Positions 1-12,154 of a stretch of 64,000 nt of DNA are shown piece after piece. Position 1 is the stretch's first letter; every line of letters starts with the position of its first letter. The position numbers and the translations under genes were made by a program. A model generated the notes under the pieces. The model had not been told where the DNA came from. It saw nothing but the letters and a program-made list of their open reading frames with translations, and did no database searches. Source of the DNA: Oxytricha trifallax (lineage: Eukaryota > Ciliophora > Spirotrichea > Sporadotrichida > Oxytrichidae); assembly GCA_000711775.1 (NCBI GenBank), contig ARYC01000106.1:62001-126000 (forward strand), written 5' to 3'.

Positions 1-180
1 AGGGATGATTTTTAGACAAGTAATATCAATTTCATTCACATATATTTTTTTAATTAGATTCTTTTTTAATAAACTTTATTATAATATTTAAGTGGTTTTT
101 TGTCAATTTATAAAGAACATAATATTTTTTCAAAGGCTTGTCTTAATTATTGAGCAATGATCAATTGAGGTTTTTACCAT
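1..180 (-). pseudogene. MVK-family gene fragment at window edge (G0)
   Basis: The reverse strand starts ATG at 180 and reads MVKTSIDHCSIIKTSL before a TGA, matching the MVK-family N-terminus (MVK, I-D, Cys at residue 9). After that TGA the same frame is rich in Gln codons TAA/TAG and has a second TGA, then runs off the window. It is therefore a partial, probably broken member whose C-terminus lies outside the window. Confidence 0.45.
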
Positions 181-872
181 ATGTAATTTACAAGCTATTA
201 TTAAAATAAAATACGATAGTTTAAGATACTAACCAATCATTTAATTAAACAATTTTATGAATATTTGTATTTAATTAGGAATAAAGAGAGTACAACACTC
301 GAAAACGTAATAATAAGGATTAGATTATAGTCATGAAATGTAAATATGTTAAAAGCTTTTTTATTAATATATTTTTATTAAATAATAACAATTAACAGCT
401 AAGTAAAAATATTCTAACAAAAATATTTATTAAATCATAAGGGGTTACTCTCAATTAAATTGATAAATGAAAATTTAATTGTAAAATGAATGATTTTTGA
501 ATTTTCTAAATGAACCAAAGAAGAATAATTTTAATAAAGTGAATATAATACTCTAAATATATTATACTCTAGTGAAAATGCACTTGGAAGTATGTGTTTC
601 AAATAAATATAATTGGTTTAAAAATATGTAAGTTATAATTTTTATAAAAAATAAATAAAAAGTTTTTTACCGCCAGATTAATAAAGTAGCTATGAATCAT
701 AAAGAAAATAAAATGTTAAGAAAAAAAAATAATTAAAATATTTAATTATCTCAATATATCTTATTAGGATTATTAAATATTTTTTAAAAATGAAAAAAAA
801 ATTCATGATTTTAACCCCAAAAGTATTATATATATTTAATTTTGTTATCATTTTTTCTCACATATATTTACA
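181..872. other. AT-rich spacer
   Basis: Very AT-rich sequence with no start or tail signature of the array genes on either strand. I see nothing specific in it. Confidence 0.4.
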
Positions 873-1148
873 GTGAGCGACCAAGACGAGAAAATGATAC
901 TTGCACTGAAATATGTAGATGGAAAAAAAATATTTAAAAATACATTTTGAGAAAAACCTCTTTCAGTCGTTTATGAATTCGGGTACTAAAGGTACAAAAT
1001 TCCTGGAGATATAAATTCTGGAGTTCGACACTATTAAGTCATATAGAAAACAATAGAGAAGGAAAATTTCATCTAAAAATCCTAAAACCATCTTTAATAA
1101 TTAATGGCCTCTATTTATTATGTAAATATATATGATAAATAATAATGA
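873..1148 (+). other. possible exon or macronuclear-destined segment
   Basis: Less AT-rich than its surroundings. The plus frame from 873 reads SDQDEKMILALKYVDGKKIF and later YEFGYQRYKIPGDINSGVRH, with TAA/TAG as Gln, and is preceded by a pyrimidine-rich stretch ending in CAG at 871-873 that resembles a 3' splice site. One in-frame TGA occurs at 948-950, between Phe and Glu. It has no MVK or PxK signature. It could be a piece of a somatic gene (an MDS), a decayed gene copy, or chance. Function unknown. Confidence 0.3.
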
Positions 1149-1362
1149 TTAGTATCTAATATATCTAGAATTAATTTTGATTTCTAGATTTTTAATTTCC
1201 CTTGCCTTAAAGGATTCACTATATAATTTGTTAAGGATAACATTAATATAAGTAAAATAATTTTATTAGGAAACTATTATTTAGCTTTATAAATAAAGAT
1301 TTATAAAGGAAGTGTTTTTATTTAAATTAATTTAAGTTAAATAATAATTATATATTTTAACT

Positions 1363-1767
1363 TCATTTTGTTGGGAATATTTCATATTCACAAATCATAT
1401 CCCAATCAAATAATTTGTTAACTTCCTTTTAAATCTAGTTAAATACTAAATTTAACTGATTTAAAATGTTTATTAACTACTTCTGTGAGATAGTCCATTG
1501 AATTTTAATATAGAATCGACTAAATTTTTTTAATAATTTTTTAATATATTTTCTTTATTTGCCAAAGTTTTTATATTTTTCTTTTCTGAGATGTCTAACA
1601 GAATCAAGCATATTGTAAACAATATATTCTGATTTCTAAATCTTATACAAATTTCTTATTGCAAATTTGTTGTATTTATACTGTTGCTATTCTTTCATTC
1701 TGTTCAAAGTAATCATAAATGCATTACTACAAGTGATAGTAGAGTCTTCAATATATGTTCTGACCAT
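1363..1767 (-). CDS. MVK-family protein (Y1), 134 aa, intact
   Basis: Open from ATG at 1767 to TGA at 1363 under the TAA/TAG=Gln code. The N-terminus MVRTYIEDSTITCSNAF matches the family pattern (MV-basic, aromatic, I-acidic, Cys at residue 13), and the end is YEIFPTK before TGA, a variant of the G-x-H-x-x-P-E-K tail. The body is Lys/Gln/Ile-rich and probably helical; no signal peptide or membrane segment is evident. It lies just upstream of the first cassette and has no counterpart in units 2 or 3. Function unknown. Confidence 0.7.
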
Positions 1768-2374
1768 AAATAGAAAAATTATAAGAATTTTATTATTAGA
1801 ACATATTTATTAGAAAATTAAAAATATAAATCAAATATCAAACCCAATATTTAATATCAAAAATATATTTAATTTAGAAATATTAATCTCTAATTAAGAT
1901 TAGATTCAAAATTTGGTACAGTAGGAAAATTATAATTTGCGCTGAGCATTTTTATTTAATCAATTAATTAAAATCTATTATAATAATGTTCAGAATTTAT
2001 ATTTCTCAATTTCATTTTATAAAAAATTCAGTTAAGGATAGTATTGCATTAACGATAATGATAAGACTAATATAAACTAAAAATATCATTAAAAAAGTAA
2101 TTGAGGTTTACTCCTTCAAAATACTATCTAAACCAAAATTTCTAATATGTAATCATAGAATATATGAATGACTAAACAAGCTTTATTATTGTGGCAAAAA
2201 ATATATTATTTTATTTATTCCATCAAAATTATTTGAACATTTATTAATATGCTAATAATTATTTATTTAAAAATATAAATATTTCTGGAATAAAAAACAA
2301 AGTCTATTTACTTAAATAAAATTTTGAAATTTAAAAATTGTTTAAAAAACTATAAATAAGTAATTTTTGTTTAA

Positions 2375-4013
2375 ATGGAATCAGAAAAGTCAAAAATTCG
2401 TCAAGATATTTAAATGCTAAGGACAAGAAGTTCTTAGATATAAACAAAAATGTAAATAATTAAAGATAATGTCATTTAAATGTATAATTTAATTGTAGAC
2501 TATGACAATTCAAAAGATTTGTTAATTACTTGCTTAAATTATATTGAAAGTTTAAATTCAGACATTAAATAAGATTGCAAAGATTAACATAAAATTATTG
2601 AAATTGATTCTTCTTTAAATGATCTAGATGATGAAATTTGTTAAAATTAGGTAGTCTAAGATTCCTCGGAGATTCAAAACCCCAAAACCCCTTAATGAGT
2701 TTTATTTGTGTTTTGATTGATGAGGGTAATGTTGGTGATTAGGGTTTATTTGTGTTAGGAAGCATCATTTTCAGTCAATTTATGAAATTATGAAAGTTTT
2801 ATATGATCAAATTCTTTTATTCTCAACATATATCATTTCATTATTATAAGTATATAATAGCATTTTTAAATAAAAATGATAAGGTTGAGTGACATTAATT
2901 TTACATTTTACATTTTTTTCATAAGTTTTTAATTTTACTTATTATTTTTATGAAATTTGATGATTGCATCTTTTAAAAAAATTTGCATTTATGCTCAAAT
3001 GTTTTTGAAGTTTTTATAAATAATTATTTTCTAAATCAATTCAACATTTTTATTTCTTAAGGCTAGCGTTCTTTAATATCATATTTTCATCCATTACAAA
3101 AAGTTAGGCAACATAAGTAAAATTTATATGAAAAATATGAATAAAATGAGTCATTTTAATGTGTTTGTTAGATTTAATTTTTTCTTGTAATAGTTTAAGA
3201 ATTGTTATAAATGGAGATCAATCTTAAAATTTTATATTTCTAATGTCACTTATATTTAGACACTTATTAAATATGGCCAACTTATAGGAGGTCAACCTGA
3301 TAAAGATACGTGGAAAAAGTATGCAAAAACTGTAACAAGTTTCAGAGATGGATGTAAATTTTAACCTATTAAATTCCCTTAAATTAGTACTAAATTTGTT
3401 AAAATTTAATTAGTACCGGTACTAAATTCGTTTTAATTTAATTGGTACCAATTTAATAGTACCAAAATTTAATTAGTTCTTAGTTTTAATCTAATGAAGT
3501 TTTTATGTAAAAGTTCCAATCTGGTTCAAAACCTAATTGGTAGCAGTACCAACCTGAATTTTTTCTAAATTGGTACCAAAATTATTATAAAATGGAGTCC
3601 TTAAAAATTATAAGATGCTTTTTTCATAAATTAAGCTTTTTAAATTAACTAACTAAAGTAAACAATTAATGTAGTTTCCTTTAGATTTTTCTAGTGAAAT
3701 AATTTCTACATTACAATTATATATATGTAGTGATTTTAAAAAATAAAAGATTAAAAGTCTCAACCATGAAAATAAACAATTACAAAAAGAATGATATTAA
3801 TCAAAAAGAAACCCTAATCCTCAACATTACTCTCATCAATCAAAACACATATAAAACTATTTAAAGGGTTTTGGGGTTTTGATTGAATAAATAATGAAGC
3901 AAATTTAGTAATGTAAATTAAAAATCGAAAGAATTGAGGAAAAAATTGAGAAATTAAATTACATGTTAAGCCACGAGTTAATTCAAGATTTAAATATTAA
4001 ACCATTAAAATGA
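2375..4013 (+). CDS. PxK-class coiled-coil protein (X1), split by a TBE remnant
   Basis: The first part starts ATG at 2375 (MESEKSKIRQDIQMLRTRSS) and is open to the ATT at 2672-2674. The TBE remnant follows, and the frame resumes after the second ATT (3882-3884) to TGA at 4011, ending DLNIKPLK. Counting ATT once, the coding length is 429 nt (142 aa), the same as uninterrupted copy X3 at 32185. The sequence is Gln/Lys/Ile/Leu-rich with heptad-like spacing. It is one of the few plus-strand genes of the array. If the insert is not removed, the protein is truncated. Function unknown. Confidence 0.7.
2672..3884. mobile_element. TBE: decayed, internally deleted TBE element inside X1
   Basis: The element is 2675-3881, flanked by ATT on both sides. 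It begins CAAAACCCCAAAACCCC and ends with the reverse complement of that block, followed inward by matching but diverged inverted repeats. Only 1.2 kb remains. None of the three TBE genes is present, but near 3260-3330 it keeps a stretch resembling the region upstream of the 22-kDa gene of TBE copy 1, and at 3370-3560 AT-rich GGTACCAAATT-type repeats resembling the TBE divergent control region. It belongs to an older or different subfamily than the two long copies. Confidence 0.85.
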
Positions 4014-5151
4014 CAATGATATAGTAATTAAAATGACAATGATATAGTAATTAAAATAATTTCTAATAGATAATAGAAGTTAAAATTTAATTTTTATTTA
4101 TAATATAACTATTTAGATAATTCAAATAATTTTTTTATATAGGTTTATAATAAATATATCTTTTAAGCAATTCAATATTTTATAATTTAAAAAAATTAGA
4201 AAGCTATTTAATATTTTTATTTTTAGCTAAATGTTTAAAAGGCATCACATTGAATTTTACATCAATTTAAAAATTCTTAAGGATTTATATTATCATTACA
4301 ATTTTTAATAAATTAGATTGAAAAAAATAATCTCATTAATTCATAAAAAAATTAATGACATGAAAGTTTAAGATTGTAATTTCAAACAATTAAAGTTCTT
4401 AATTTAGAATTTGAAAGATTAAGTAATTATCTTTGTTAAAATCTTAGAAAGATGATTGCTAAAAGAAATGATTTAATTATAATTCTTAATAATTAATAGA
4501 AATGATAAACAAGCTGTATTTATTTTATAATTTAATAATTTTATTCAGGACTGGAAATAAAGATTTAACAAAAAATCTTAAACAATTAATAATAGGTAAT
4601 AAGATCTTAATATATATATATATAAAACTTTCATATTTTAGTATTTTAATGATAATTTAAAAACTTTTCTTAAATAGAAGTTTTGTAAATTAATTTAATA
4701 GATTAAAAAATCATTTTAAACAATAAAATACATCATAATTTGATAATATGTTACTAGAAATAGGTTTCATCTCATTAGATTTAAAAGCTTTGGTAGATAA
4801 ATAACGCATTTACTTTTAAAAAAATTATTATACATTATTTTGAAAACAAATATCTTGTATAATTTTATATTTAAATTATAATCAAATATAAGCTTTGTGA
4901 ATCAAAAATGAATTAATTTAATTATTAAATTTTACGATTAATATTATATTATTGAAAGTTTATTTATTAAAAATATGATATGATAATTATCACGACTCAT
5001 AAATATCATTTTAAAAAAAAGATTATACAGAAAACTGAATTGAAAGATAAAACATTTGGTCCCTATTGAAAGTTATTATTTTAAAAAAATATTAATAGAA
5101 CTATTTTGTTTAATTAAATTATCTATTTTATTGTAACTATAATTATTTATT
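4014..5151. other. intergenic spacer X1-A1
   Basis: AT-rich spacer between the plus-strand X gene and the minus-strand A gene. The same spacer, with diverged sequence, lies between X2/A2 and X3/A3. A short direct repeat (ATATAGTAATTAAAATGACAA type) lies at 4010-4055. No gene is seen. Confidence 0.5.
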
Positions 5152-5568
5152 TCAAATTTAAGGAGAGTAAAATGCTTCTGTGTCTATTCTTGATTTTAGC
5201 ATCCTTATATATTTGTAAATTGTCTTTTAAATTTACTAAGTAAGTTACTGAATCTTATTTAAAATTGTTAATAATTTATGTTCTGATACTATATTAAGGA
5301 GCTACTTCTTATATTTACATAGTTTACTTAGCTTATTATAGAATTTTAACTCTTATTTGCAAATATCTTCATTGAGAAAGTCAAGATCAAACAATTTAAT
5401 GCCCAGTTTGTTTTGAATTAATTACTTAGTGATATAAATTTGATAGACAAATTCTTCGGATTATTTGCTTAATTTTGAAAATACTTATTAAATTCTTTTG
5501 CTTAGATGTATCTGGAATGATTATCTACATAAATATGTAGAGCAAGAATTAACGAATATTTTTACCAT
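5152..5568 (-). CDS. MVK-family protein (A1), 138 aa, intact
   Basis: ATG at 5568, TGA at 5152, 417 nt. It starts MVKIFVNSCSTYLC and ends IDTEAFYSPQI, the tail typical of the A subfamily, which replaces the usual PEK ending. The middle (DLDFLNEDICKQELKFYN) is the best conserved stretch among A1, A2 and A3. It is strongly charged with many Lys and Gln and predicted mostly helical by composition; no known domain is recognised. Many Gln are TAA or TAG, so it is unreadable in the standard code. Confidence 0.75.
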
Positions 5569-6411
5569 TATTTAATTATTATTATTATAAATATACTTGA
5601 ATGAATTTATATAATTTCAATCATTATTATAAATATTAGATTAATATATTTAAATAATTTAAATATTCAAATAAGATCTAATTATAACTTTAAACCTTAT
5701 AAATTTATGTTAAATAATTCTCATCATAAAATAATTATATAATATTAAGCAAAGTTTTGTTACTTATTTTTTTTCATTTTTCAACAAGAATTGTAGTCAA
5801 ATTTAATATTCAAAAAATTTTATTATGATTGATAATTCCACAATATGTATTTGATTTACCTCTTAAACATATTATAAAAATATAGATATTACACTTAACA
5901 AAAGTATCATAATTTATAAATATATCTTTTTTAAAATTAAATTGTTTTATTTGTAGTTATACAAATTTAGAATTTATAGTTGCAAATGAATCACTTAATT
6001 ATGCATTCATATTTATGAATATTACTTTTAAATTAAAAGTTAATTAAAAATTGATTTAGAATATAGACCAAAATATAAGTTTAATGTTTATATCTCAAAA
6101 GTATTTTCATTTTAAAAATGGAAAAATATAAAACAATGAAATAAAAATTTGTGATTTATCTAAAATTTTTATTCTGCTGACCATTAAAAATAACTATTTT
6201 GAAATTTTTTATAATTTTATTATAGGTAACAAAAAATATGTTTCTGAATTAAATAATATTATAAAAGTATATTACATTATTTTCTTTTTACAAAGTAAAA
6301 AAATTCTCAGCAAATCATTGTTATTATATTATTACTTTTAATTTTTATATTAGGACTAATTTTGATTAATCTATAAAAAGTTGAGGAATTAATTAGTTTT
6401 CTCAAATATAA

Positions 6412-6853
6412 ATAATATAATCTTATTAGCATATCGTTAACTTTTCAGGATAAATGTAATCACCTTAAATTAGATTTTTATAAATGGTTACTTCATATCT
6501 CTCTACTTAGTTATGAAATTCTTTTTAAAGTTTATTGAACTTCCTTATTTCTTGTAACAAGAGCTTTTCTGATTTTATTTTGTCTTTTTTGGTGATAATT
6601 TAACGTAATTCAATCATTAAATGAATACATCTTTTATCATGATCTTAAACATTTAACTAATTGAAAAGTATTTTATAATTTTGAATCCTATCATTATTTA
6701 AAATTAATAATCTAAATCAAAAAGAAATTTTTATCAATTGATTATATATTATTTTAATTGAATGTTGAATTGCTTCTCTATCTTTTTAATATATTTAAAT
6801 CTTAGAGCTTAAGTGCAATTAATTTTACAATTTTAAATAAACATTTTAACCAT
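6412..6853 (-). pseudogene. MVK-family pseudogene (B1)
   Basis: ATG at 6853 (MVKMFIQNCKINCTQALRF), but an in-frame TGA follows at about codon 40 (AAT-TGA). The second half is readable in another frame and matches intact B2: LLLQEIRKFNKLQKEFHNQV, then GDYIYPEK. The TGA after PEK that closes B2 is TTA here, so the frame would run on to the next TGA at 6412. A stop, a frameshift and a lost terminator make this a decayed copy. Confidence 0.65.
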
Positions 6854-7110
6854 AGAAAGTTAATTAAATAGTTTTAATGAATGAAAAAATTAAAATGATT
6901 GATAATTATTCTGATTTTTAAAAATATAATAAATATCCTAGGCGATTTTTAAAAATTTTAAATTATTTATATAATATTTAAATATTTAAAGTTATATTAT
7001 AATTAATGATCTAGTTTTATTTTATTTTAACAAATAAAATAATGCTAAAATCTTTAATATAAATAATTTTATAATAAATATTTATATTAACATATTCAAG
7101 AATATCTTTC

Positions 7111-7536
7111 TCATTTCATTGGAATGATTTGATTTCTAAATTTGATGCTTTTCCACACAAATTTAATGGTCTCAACTTCTGTTAATTTTTATTGAAATTT
7201 GGAGATTGTGTCTTAATATATCTTATTAATATATTGATAATTATATAAATGCTAGTCCTCTAGTTTTTATGATAAATCTATATCAACTTTGTAAATTAAT
7301 ATTTCTTATAGACTTTAGTAAAAAGTATTGATTAAATTCTAATCTTACTAACTCTAGATATAGATATTATACTAAATCATTTCCTCTAAAATTTCTTGGA
7401 TCTTTGGAATGATTGCTGTATGATTTTATATTAATTATCTTAATTCAAAATTTAATATTTGATTCTATTGTTTGTAATAGATGAGTTGATTCATTTCATT
7501 TTTAGAAATTCTTTTGCTATTATTATTATTATTCAT
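7111..7536 (-). CDS. PxK-class protein (C1), 141 aa, intact
   Basis: ATG at 7536 followed by a run of Asn codons, then SKRISKNEMNQLIYYKQQ in which the last Gln is a TAG. Open to TGA at 7111 and ending FRNQIIPMK. Most of the protein is Gln/Ile/Lys-rich with coiled-coil character; a conserved VET-IK-W-K-S motif precedes the tail. Copies C2 and C3 lie at the same place in units 2 and 3. It lacks the MVK start but has the array's size and a P-x-K ending. Confidence 0.75.
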
Positions 7537-8928
7537 GATTATATTTACTATATATTAATTTTATATTTAGATTAAGATGTTTTGGCTATTTCTATATACT
7601 TTAGTTAAAATAAATATTCAAATTAATTTAGTTCTTAAGTACTACGATAATTACAGATTTAATATTTAAATATAATCTCATATTTTAATTAATATTTCTT
7701 AGAAATTCGTTGAATTATATGTTATAGAAGATAATCTTTTTTCTTTGAAGTATCAAAGATTTTTTATAAATGATTATTAAACATAAAATAATAAAAACTC
7801 TTTTCAACTTAATTAAAACTTATTGACTTTATCATTATTTAATCTATACAATTATAAAATATTCAAAATATATTTGATTATTTAACAATAACTAAAACAG
7901 ATTTTTAATTTAATACATAAATAGAATATCTTTGTCAAAAGATACAATTATCGCTATGTTTTTAAAAGAAAAATAGCAATAATGAAAAGAGTTTATATTA
8001 TTTAATTTAATTTTTTTAGTGTAAAAATTTCGTACCATTTATCAAATATATAACACACAGTAGTTATTAAATTTCTTTCGATTTCCTTAACTTATATCTA
8101 ATAATTTTCACTAAATAAATAAATTAATTTAAATTTTTTATGAACATTAATAGAACGAATCATTTTATTGCATTTATCTAACAACTATAATTTCCATGAT
8201 TTAAACTAATTTTTAGTTTTTATAAAGTTAATGTGTAGTATTTTTCAATCATTAGTTGTAACTTAAAATACACACATTTAAAAATAAAATTTGTGGTATA
8301 TTCGAGTCGCTAAAATAATTTAATTTAAATATTGGAAATTTCGTTAATTTATATAATCATTTTTTATATAAAACCTTTTTATTTTAAGTAAACAATTAAT
8401 GTGATAAAGAAAAATATTGCACTAACCAATTATTTAATATTTAAAGAAATATGAGAATTTGTTAATTTTAAAATTATATTAATAATTTATGATAGCTTTC
8501 ATACTTAGAAATATAATTGCTTTAAATTGCTAAACTAAATATTTTTAGTTAATTTGAAGAGATGAGGCATTTTTGTGAAGAAAACTAAATTAAATGATAT
8601 TGCATAAATATATATAATCTAATTAGTGAATGTTTATAAAAAAATATCTATCTAAGAATAAAAGGATTTAATTTTTTAATAAATTTTTTTTATCTTTAAA
8701 ATTTACCTATAATAAATTTTCGGATTATATAAAAATAAAATTAAAAATGTTAAACTACAAAAATTAAAGAGATAAAGACTACTATAAAAAAGATTGAAAT
8801 TATTAATAAATAAATGATATTAAAATTGAATTTTGTTGAATTTAATTTCCAAAATAAATTTAATTTAATTTAATTTTATTTAATTTAATATAATTTAATG
8901 AAATTAAGAAGTATGAAATTATGTAATA
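7537..8928 (-). other. conserved tract J1 between C and D, possibly one long decayed gene
   Basis: Comparable tracts occur between C2/D2, C3/D3 and upstream of D4. On the reverse strand one frame from about 8530 to 7810 is nearly free of TGA, with one at about 8246, and has many TAA/TAG codons. I could not find a start or a family signature, and the copies in units 2 and 3 have several TGAs. It could be a longer fast-decaying gene or just conserved spacer. Confidence 0.3.
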
Positions 8929-9342
8929 TCATTTTTCTGGCTTCAAATGTTTCCCTTTTAATGCTTTCAAGAAAATTTTGTTATAATATTCATTTTTTTT
9001 AGCTTTTATTTCGAATGAAAGTGCTTTTAACAACTGTAAATTTTTAAGCATTTCTTACTCTGTTTTGGCATTTATTTATTGCTTTAGAAGTCCTAAGCAA
9101 CTTTGTTTTAATATAAAATAATCATTCCATATTTCATATACTTTTGGGCTTAATTCAATCTTTGAATATATTTTAGATCCTAAGAGCTTTTTAATTTGCT
9201 TTTCTTAAGAGAATTTATTCTTATTTTTAAAAAAGAATTATGTGAATGAAATTTTCCACATTCGGCTTTTCTTTTCATCAAAAGCTATCTTAAAAACTTT
9301 GCTACATAAGTTAGCGCCATCATCAATAGTTGTTTTTACCAT
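8929..9342 (-). CDS. MVK-family protein (D1), 137 aa, intact
   Basis: ATG at 9342, TGA at 8929, 414 nt. It starts MVKTTIDDGANLCSKVFKIA, has a central KIYSKIELSPKVYEIW segment and ends KALKGKHLKPEK. The D subfamily has Gly in place of the Cys at residue 9 but keeps the later Cys (residue 13). Four copies exist (D1-D4), the largest set in the window. The segment L-G/I-G-S/P-K ... E-L/F-S-P-K is shared by D1-D4 and in weaker form by gene I. Confidence 0.8.
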
Positions 9343-9698
9343 TTTTTTTACAAAATTTATTATAATTAATTTTTCAAAATGATACTTTTTATATATCTAA
9401 TTCAAAAATGAATATTTAATTAAAATCATCTTGAACACAATGATTTAAATAATATTATAATCATTAGTCAGATTTAAATGTTTACAAATTAATAGTTATC
9501 GAGTAGGAGATACAATAGTATTTAAAAACAAATAATAATTTTAAAAAGAAAAATAATTAATATGATCCTAGCTACACATATTAATATTAATTAAATATAG
9601 TGAAGATTATACTTAATCATTTTAATTTTAAATTTAAATAAAATTGATTTATTTAAATTAATGTATAATAAATAAATAGACAGTTTATTTGTAATTGT

Positions 9699-10080
9699 TC
9701 AATTTGTTTCATTATTTTAAGAATACTATTTCTAAGAATTCTTTTGTTCCCAAGTCTTTTATTAGTATTTTTAATTTTTTCCTATTACCTATATAATATA
9801 ATCAATTGTTTCTCTTATAAGATTTTAAATTAAAAGTTAACTTATTAAGTAATCATTATATTTTGTTTAAAGATGATACGCCTTAATTCTAATTTCATTA
9901 ATAATTTATAAATCTTTTAGGAATTAGTATTAAAAAATATGACGAAAATTCTTGATTCGATAAGTTAGAAAGTTCAACATTTTGCATAATTCTAAATTTT
10001 AATTAGATTTCAATCGTTTATCCTAAGAAATCTAAATTGCTTCTAAGTGAATTCGCAATAATTAGCAATTAATTATACTT
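9699..10080 (-). pseudogene. decayed MVK-family copy (E1)
   Basis: Aligned by position with E2 (22.5-22.9 kb) and E4 (45.6-45.9 kb). The reverse strand has long TGA-poor stretches in two frames but no intact ATG; the expected start region reads AGTATAATTAATTGC instead of ATGGTAAAA. Residues such as ...LIIANSLRSNLDFLG and LIPKRFINY recall the family N-terminus and middle. It is best read as an old relic with start loss and frameshifts. Confidence 0.4.
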
Positions 10081-10329
10081 ATAATTAAAAAAATATATTT
10101 ATAATAATATTTGATTGATTTAGTAAAATAATTATTTTCCAATAATATATTTGTATTTATACAATTTTTGAAATAAGATATATAACATAAATATCTTTTC
10201 TGAATTATTTTGATAAACCCCTATTGTAGCTAACATATTTTATATGTATAAATTTTACAATTGGCTCATAAAGTATTGTTGAATTCTAATTAATTATAAA
10301 GATTTAAAAGACATACAAATATAAATAAT

Positions 10330-10715
10330 ATGATTGAGCTTTTTTGTTAGTTGAAGTACAAAAAAAAAATTATTTATTAGTTATTTTTGAAAAGATTCAG
10401 ACTCAATTTAAATCTTAACATCAATTTTATAAACAAAATTATTAGGTGAATCGCTTAGGAAAGGTAAATTTTAAATCTAAAGATCAAAATTAAGTATATT
10501 TATCTTAAATACTAATCATTATTATTATTACATAGTAAATAGTGGCTATTAATTGATAAAGATTGCATAAGGATTTCTAAATAAAATTTCCCAATTCTAT
10601 AATTTTTTAATTATAATTGAGTAGTGCGGAACTCTGAATAAACATCTCTAAATAATTGTACAATTAAACCCAAATTTTTAAATTACTTAGTTAGGATTTT
10701 TTCAATAAGTTTTTT
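10330..10715 (+). pseudogene. plus-strand gene relic (F1)
   Basis: ATG at 10330 (MIELFCQLKYKKKIIYQLFL), then the match to F2 continues in another frame, with GESLRKGKFQIQRSKL and later KIAQGFLNKISQFYN. F1 and F2 share this order and sequence, so a real plus-strand gene once lay between E and G. Both copies are frameshifted near the N-terminus. No recognised domain. Confidence 0.4.
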
Positions 10716-10748
10716 TTTAATTTATCTCCTATCTTCATAAATTTTATT

Positions 10749-11021
10749 TCATGTCATTTTTTTCTTTATAGCTAACTTTGAACACCTGTGATAAATTTTA
10801 ATTTAATTTCCATTACTCAATAAATACTTTTGAGGTTTCAAATGTGAATAATCTTTTTTAAAAAGGAATAAACTTTAACTTCTAAGAACATGAGATTCTT
10901 TAAAAATATTGTGTAATTTTACTGATCGTTCTTTTCTTACTAAAATTAGTTTGTTGTATGAAAATTAGATATTATCTAAAACAGGCTTAAGTACCAACTG
11001 ACTTACCAGAAATTATACCAT
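10749..11021 (-). pseudogene. relic of a minus-strand gene (G1)
   Basis: ATG at 11021 opens 90 codons (MVQFLVSQLVLKPVLDN...) ending at a TGA at 10749. In unit 2 the matching sequence is open beyond this point in another frame (HSERKYDKNDMQQNQWKL). One G1 TGA aligns with a TGG of G2, consistent with G-to-A decay. Its 3' part converges on and overlaps F, so one of the two readings may be a shadow. Confidence 0.3.
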
Positions 11022-11740
11022 ACAAGGTGTTGCAGATTTTGATATTTTTTTAATTATTCTTTATTTATCTGACAATAAATATGTAAAATTTACATACATT
11101 TAATTAGTGAAATTAATATCTGGAATTGTATTAAAAATTAAAGATTTAAATGTCTATCATTAAATATCGATTTAATCATAAAACTAATCAAAAATTATAA
11201 AAGATATTTTGGATTTATAAAACAAGATTATAATAAATTTAAAAGCTAAATAATTTCACTGTGTAGATTAACTTTTAAAAGCTAAGATAAATTTTAGTAA
11301 TTTAGATAATTACATTAAAAAGATATAATTAATTAAAAAACTATTTTTTATTACAAATTAAGTGGGCTTTGTTAAATTAAATAGGCACTGCTTTTTATAT
11401 TTTTTGATTTTATAACAATTTAATAAAGTGATATTTTTAATAAGAATTATATGTAATTGATTTTTCGATGTCTTTTTCAAATTTCTTATCTTAAATTGCT
11501 TCTTAATATTTTCTTCATCATTTATATAAAAAAATTATGAACTAGTAAATCTATTGATAGTATTTAATTTCTATAATTATCGATAATTTTTCTTAAAACT
11601 AAAATTAAAAAAATATATTTAATTAAGTATTGAAATTATTTGATAAAATAATAAATATAAAAATTGAAGATTATATTTATTTCATTATTATTAAATTGAC
11701 ACCTTATATTATTTTTATATTTTATTATTATAATATTTAT
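11022..11740. other. spacer G1-H1 with the empty TBE target site
   Basis: AT-rich spacer. At 11098-11100 the sequence TACATACATTTAATTAG corresponds to the point where TBE copy 1 sits in unit 2 (ATT, element, ATT). It is thus the paralogous empty site. No gene is seen. Confidence 0.6.
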
Positions 11741-12154
11741 TCACTTATTAGGATAAATATGAGTTCCTCCAATTAAATTTTGCTATAGTTTTATAATTGT
11801 TTTTCTTATTCTCTTTTAGACTTATTCCATTAAAATTGGGAACTGCTTTTTACTTTGAATATATTAGTGTTCTGATTCAGTGTTTGCCAATTACTTAATA
11901 TATGTCCATATTATAATCATCTATTTATGATATTTTGTAAGAAATTTTCGTTTATTTGGGGAAAAATAAAAATTATCATAGATTTTAGGCTCCATCACAT
12001 TTCTTAAATCTTTTCTTAACAAAAATAAGGATTTTTCACACTCAAATATTTTCTTACAAAATAAAGAAACCTCTTTTTTAATTTTTTATTACAAGTTTAT
12101 CTTTGATGCCTGACTACAAGGGGTTGAACAATAATCAATTAAAGCTTTAACCAT
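11741..12154 (-). CDS. MVK-family protein (H1), 137 aa, intact
   Basis: ATG at 12154, TGA at 11741, 414 nt. It starts MVKALIDYCSTPCSQASKIN, the clearest example of the two-Cys N-terminus (residues 9 and 13), and ends NLIGGTHIYPNK. The middle holds EPKIYDNFYFSPNKRKFLTK, parallel to the S-P-K motif of the D proteins. The C-terminal third is basic and helical. Its unit-2 paralog H2 is broken. Confidence 0.8.
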
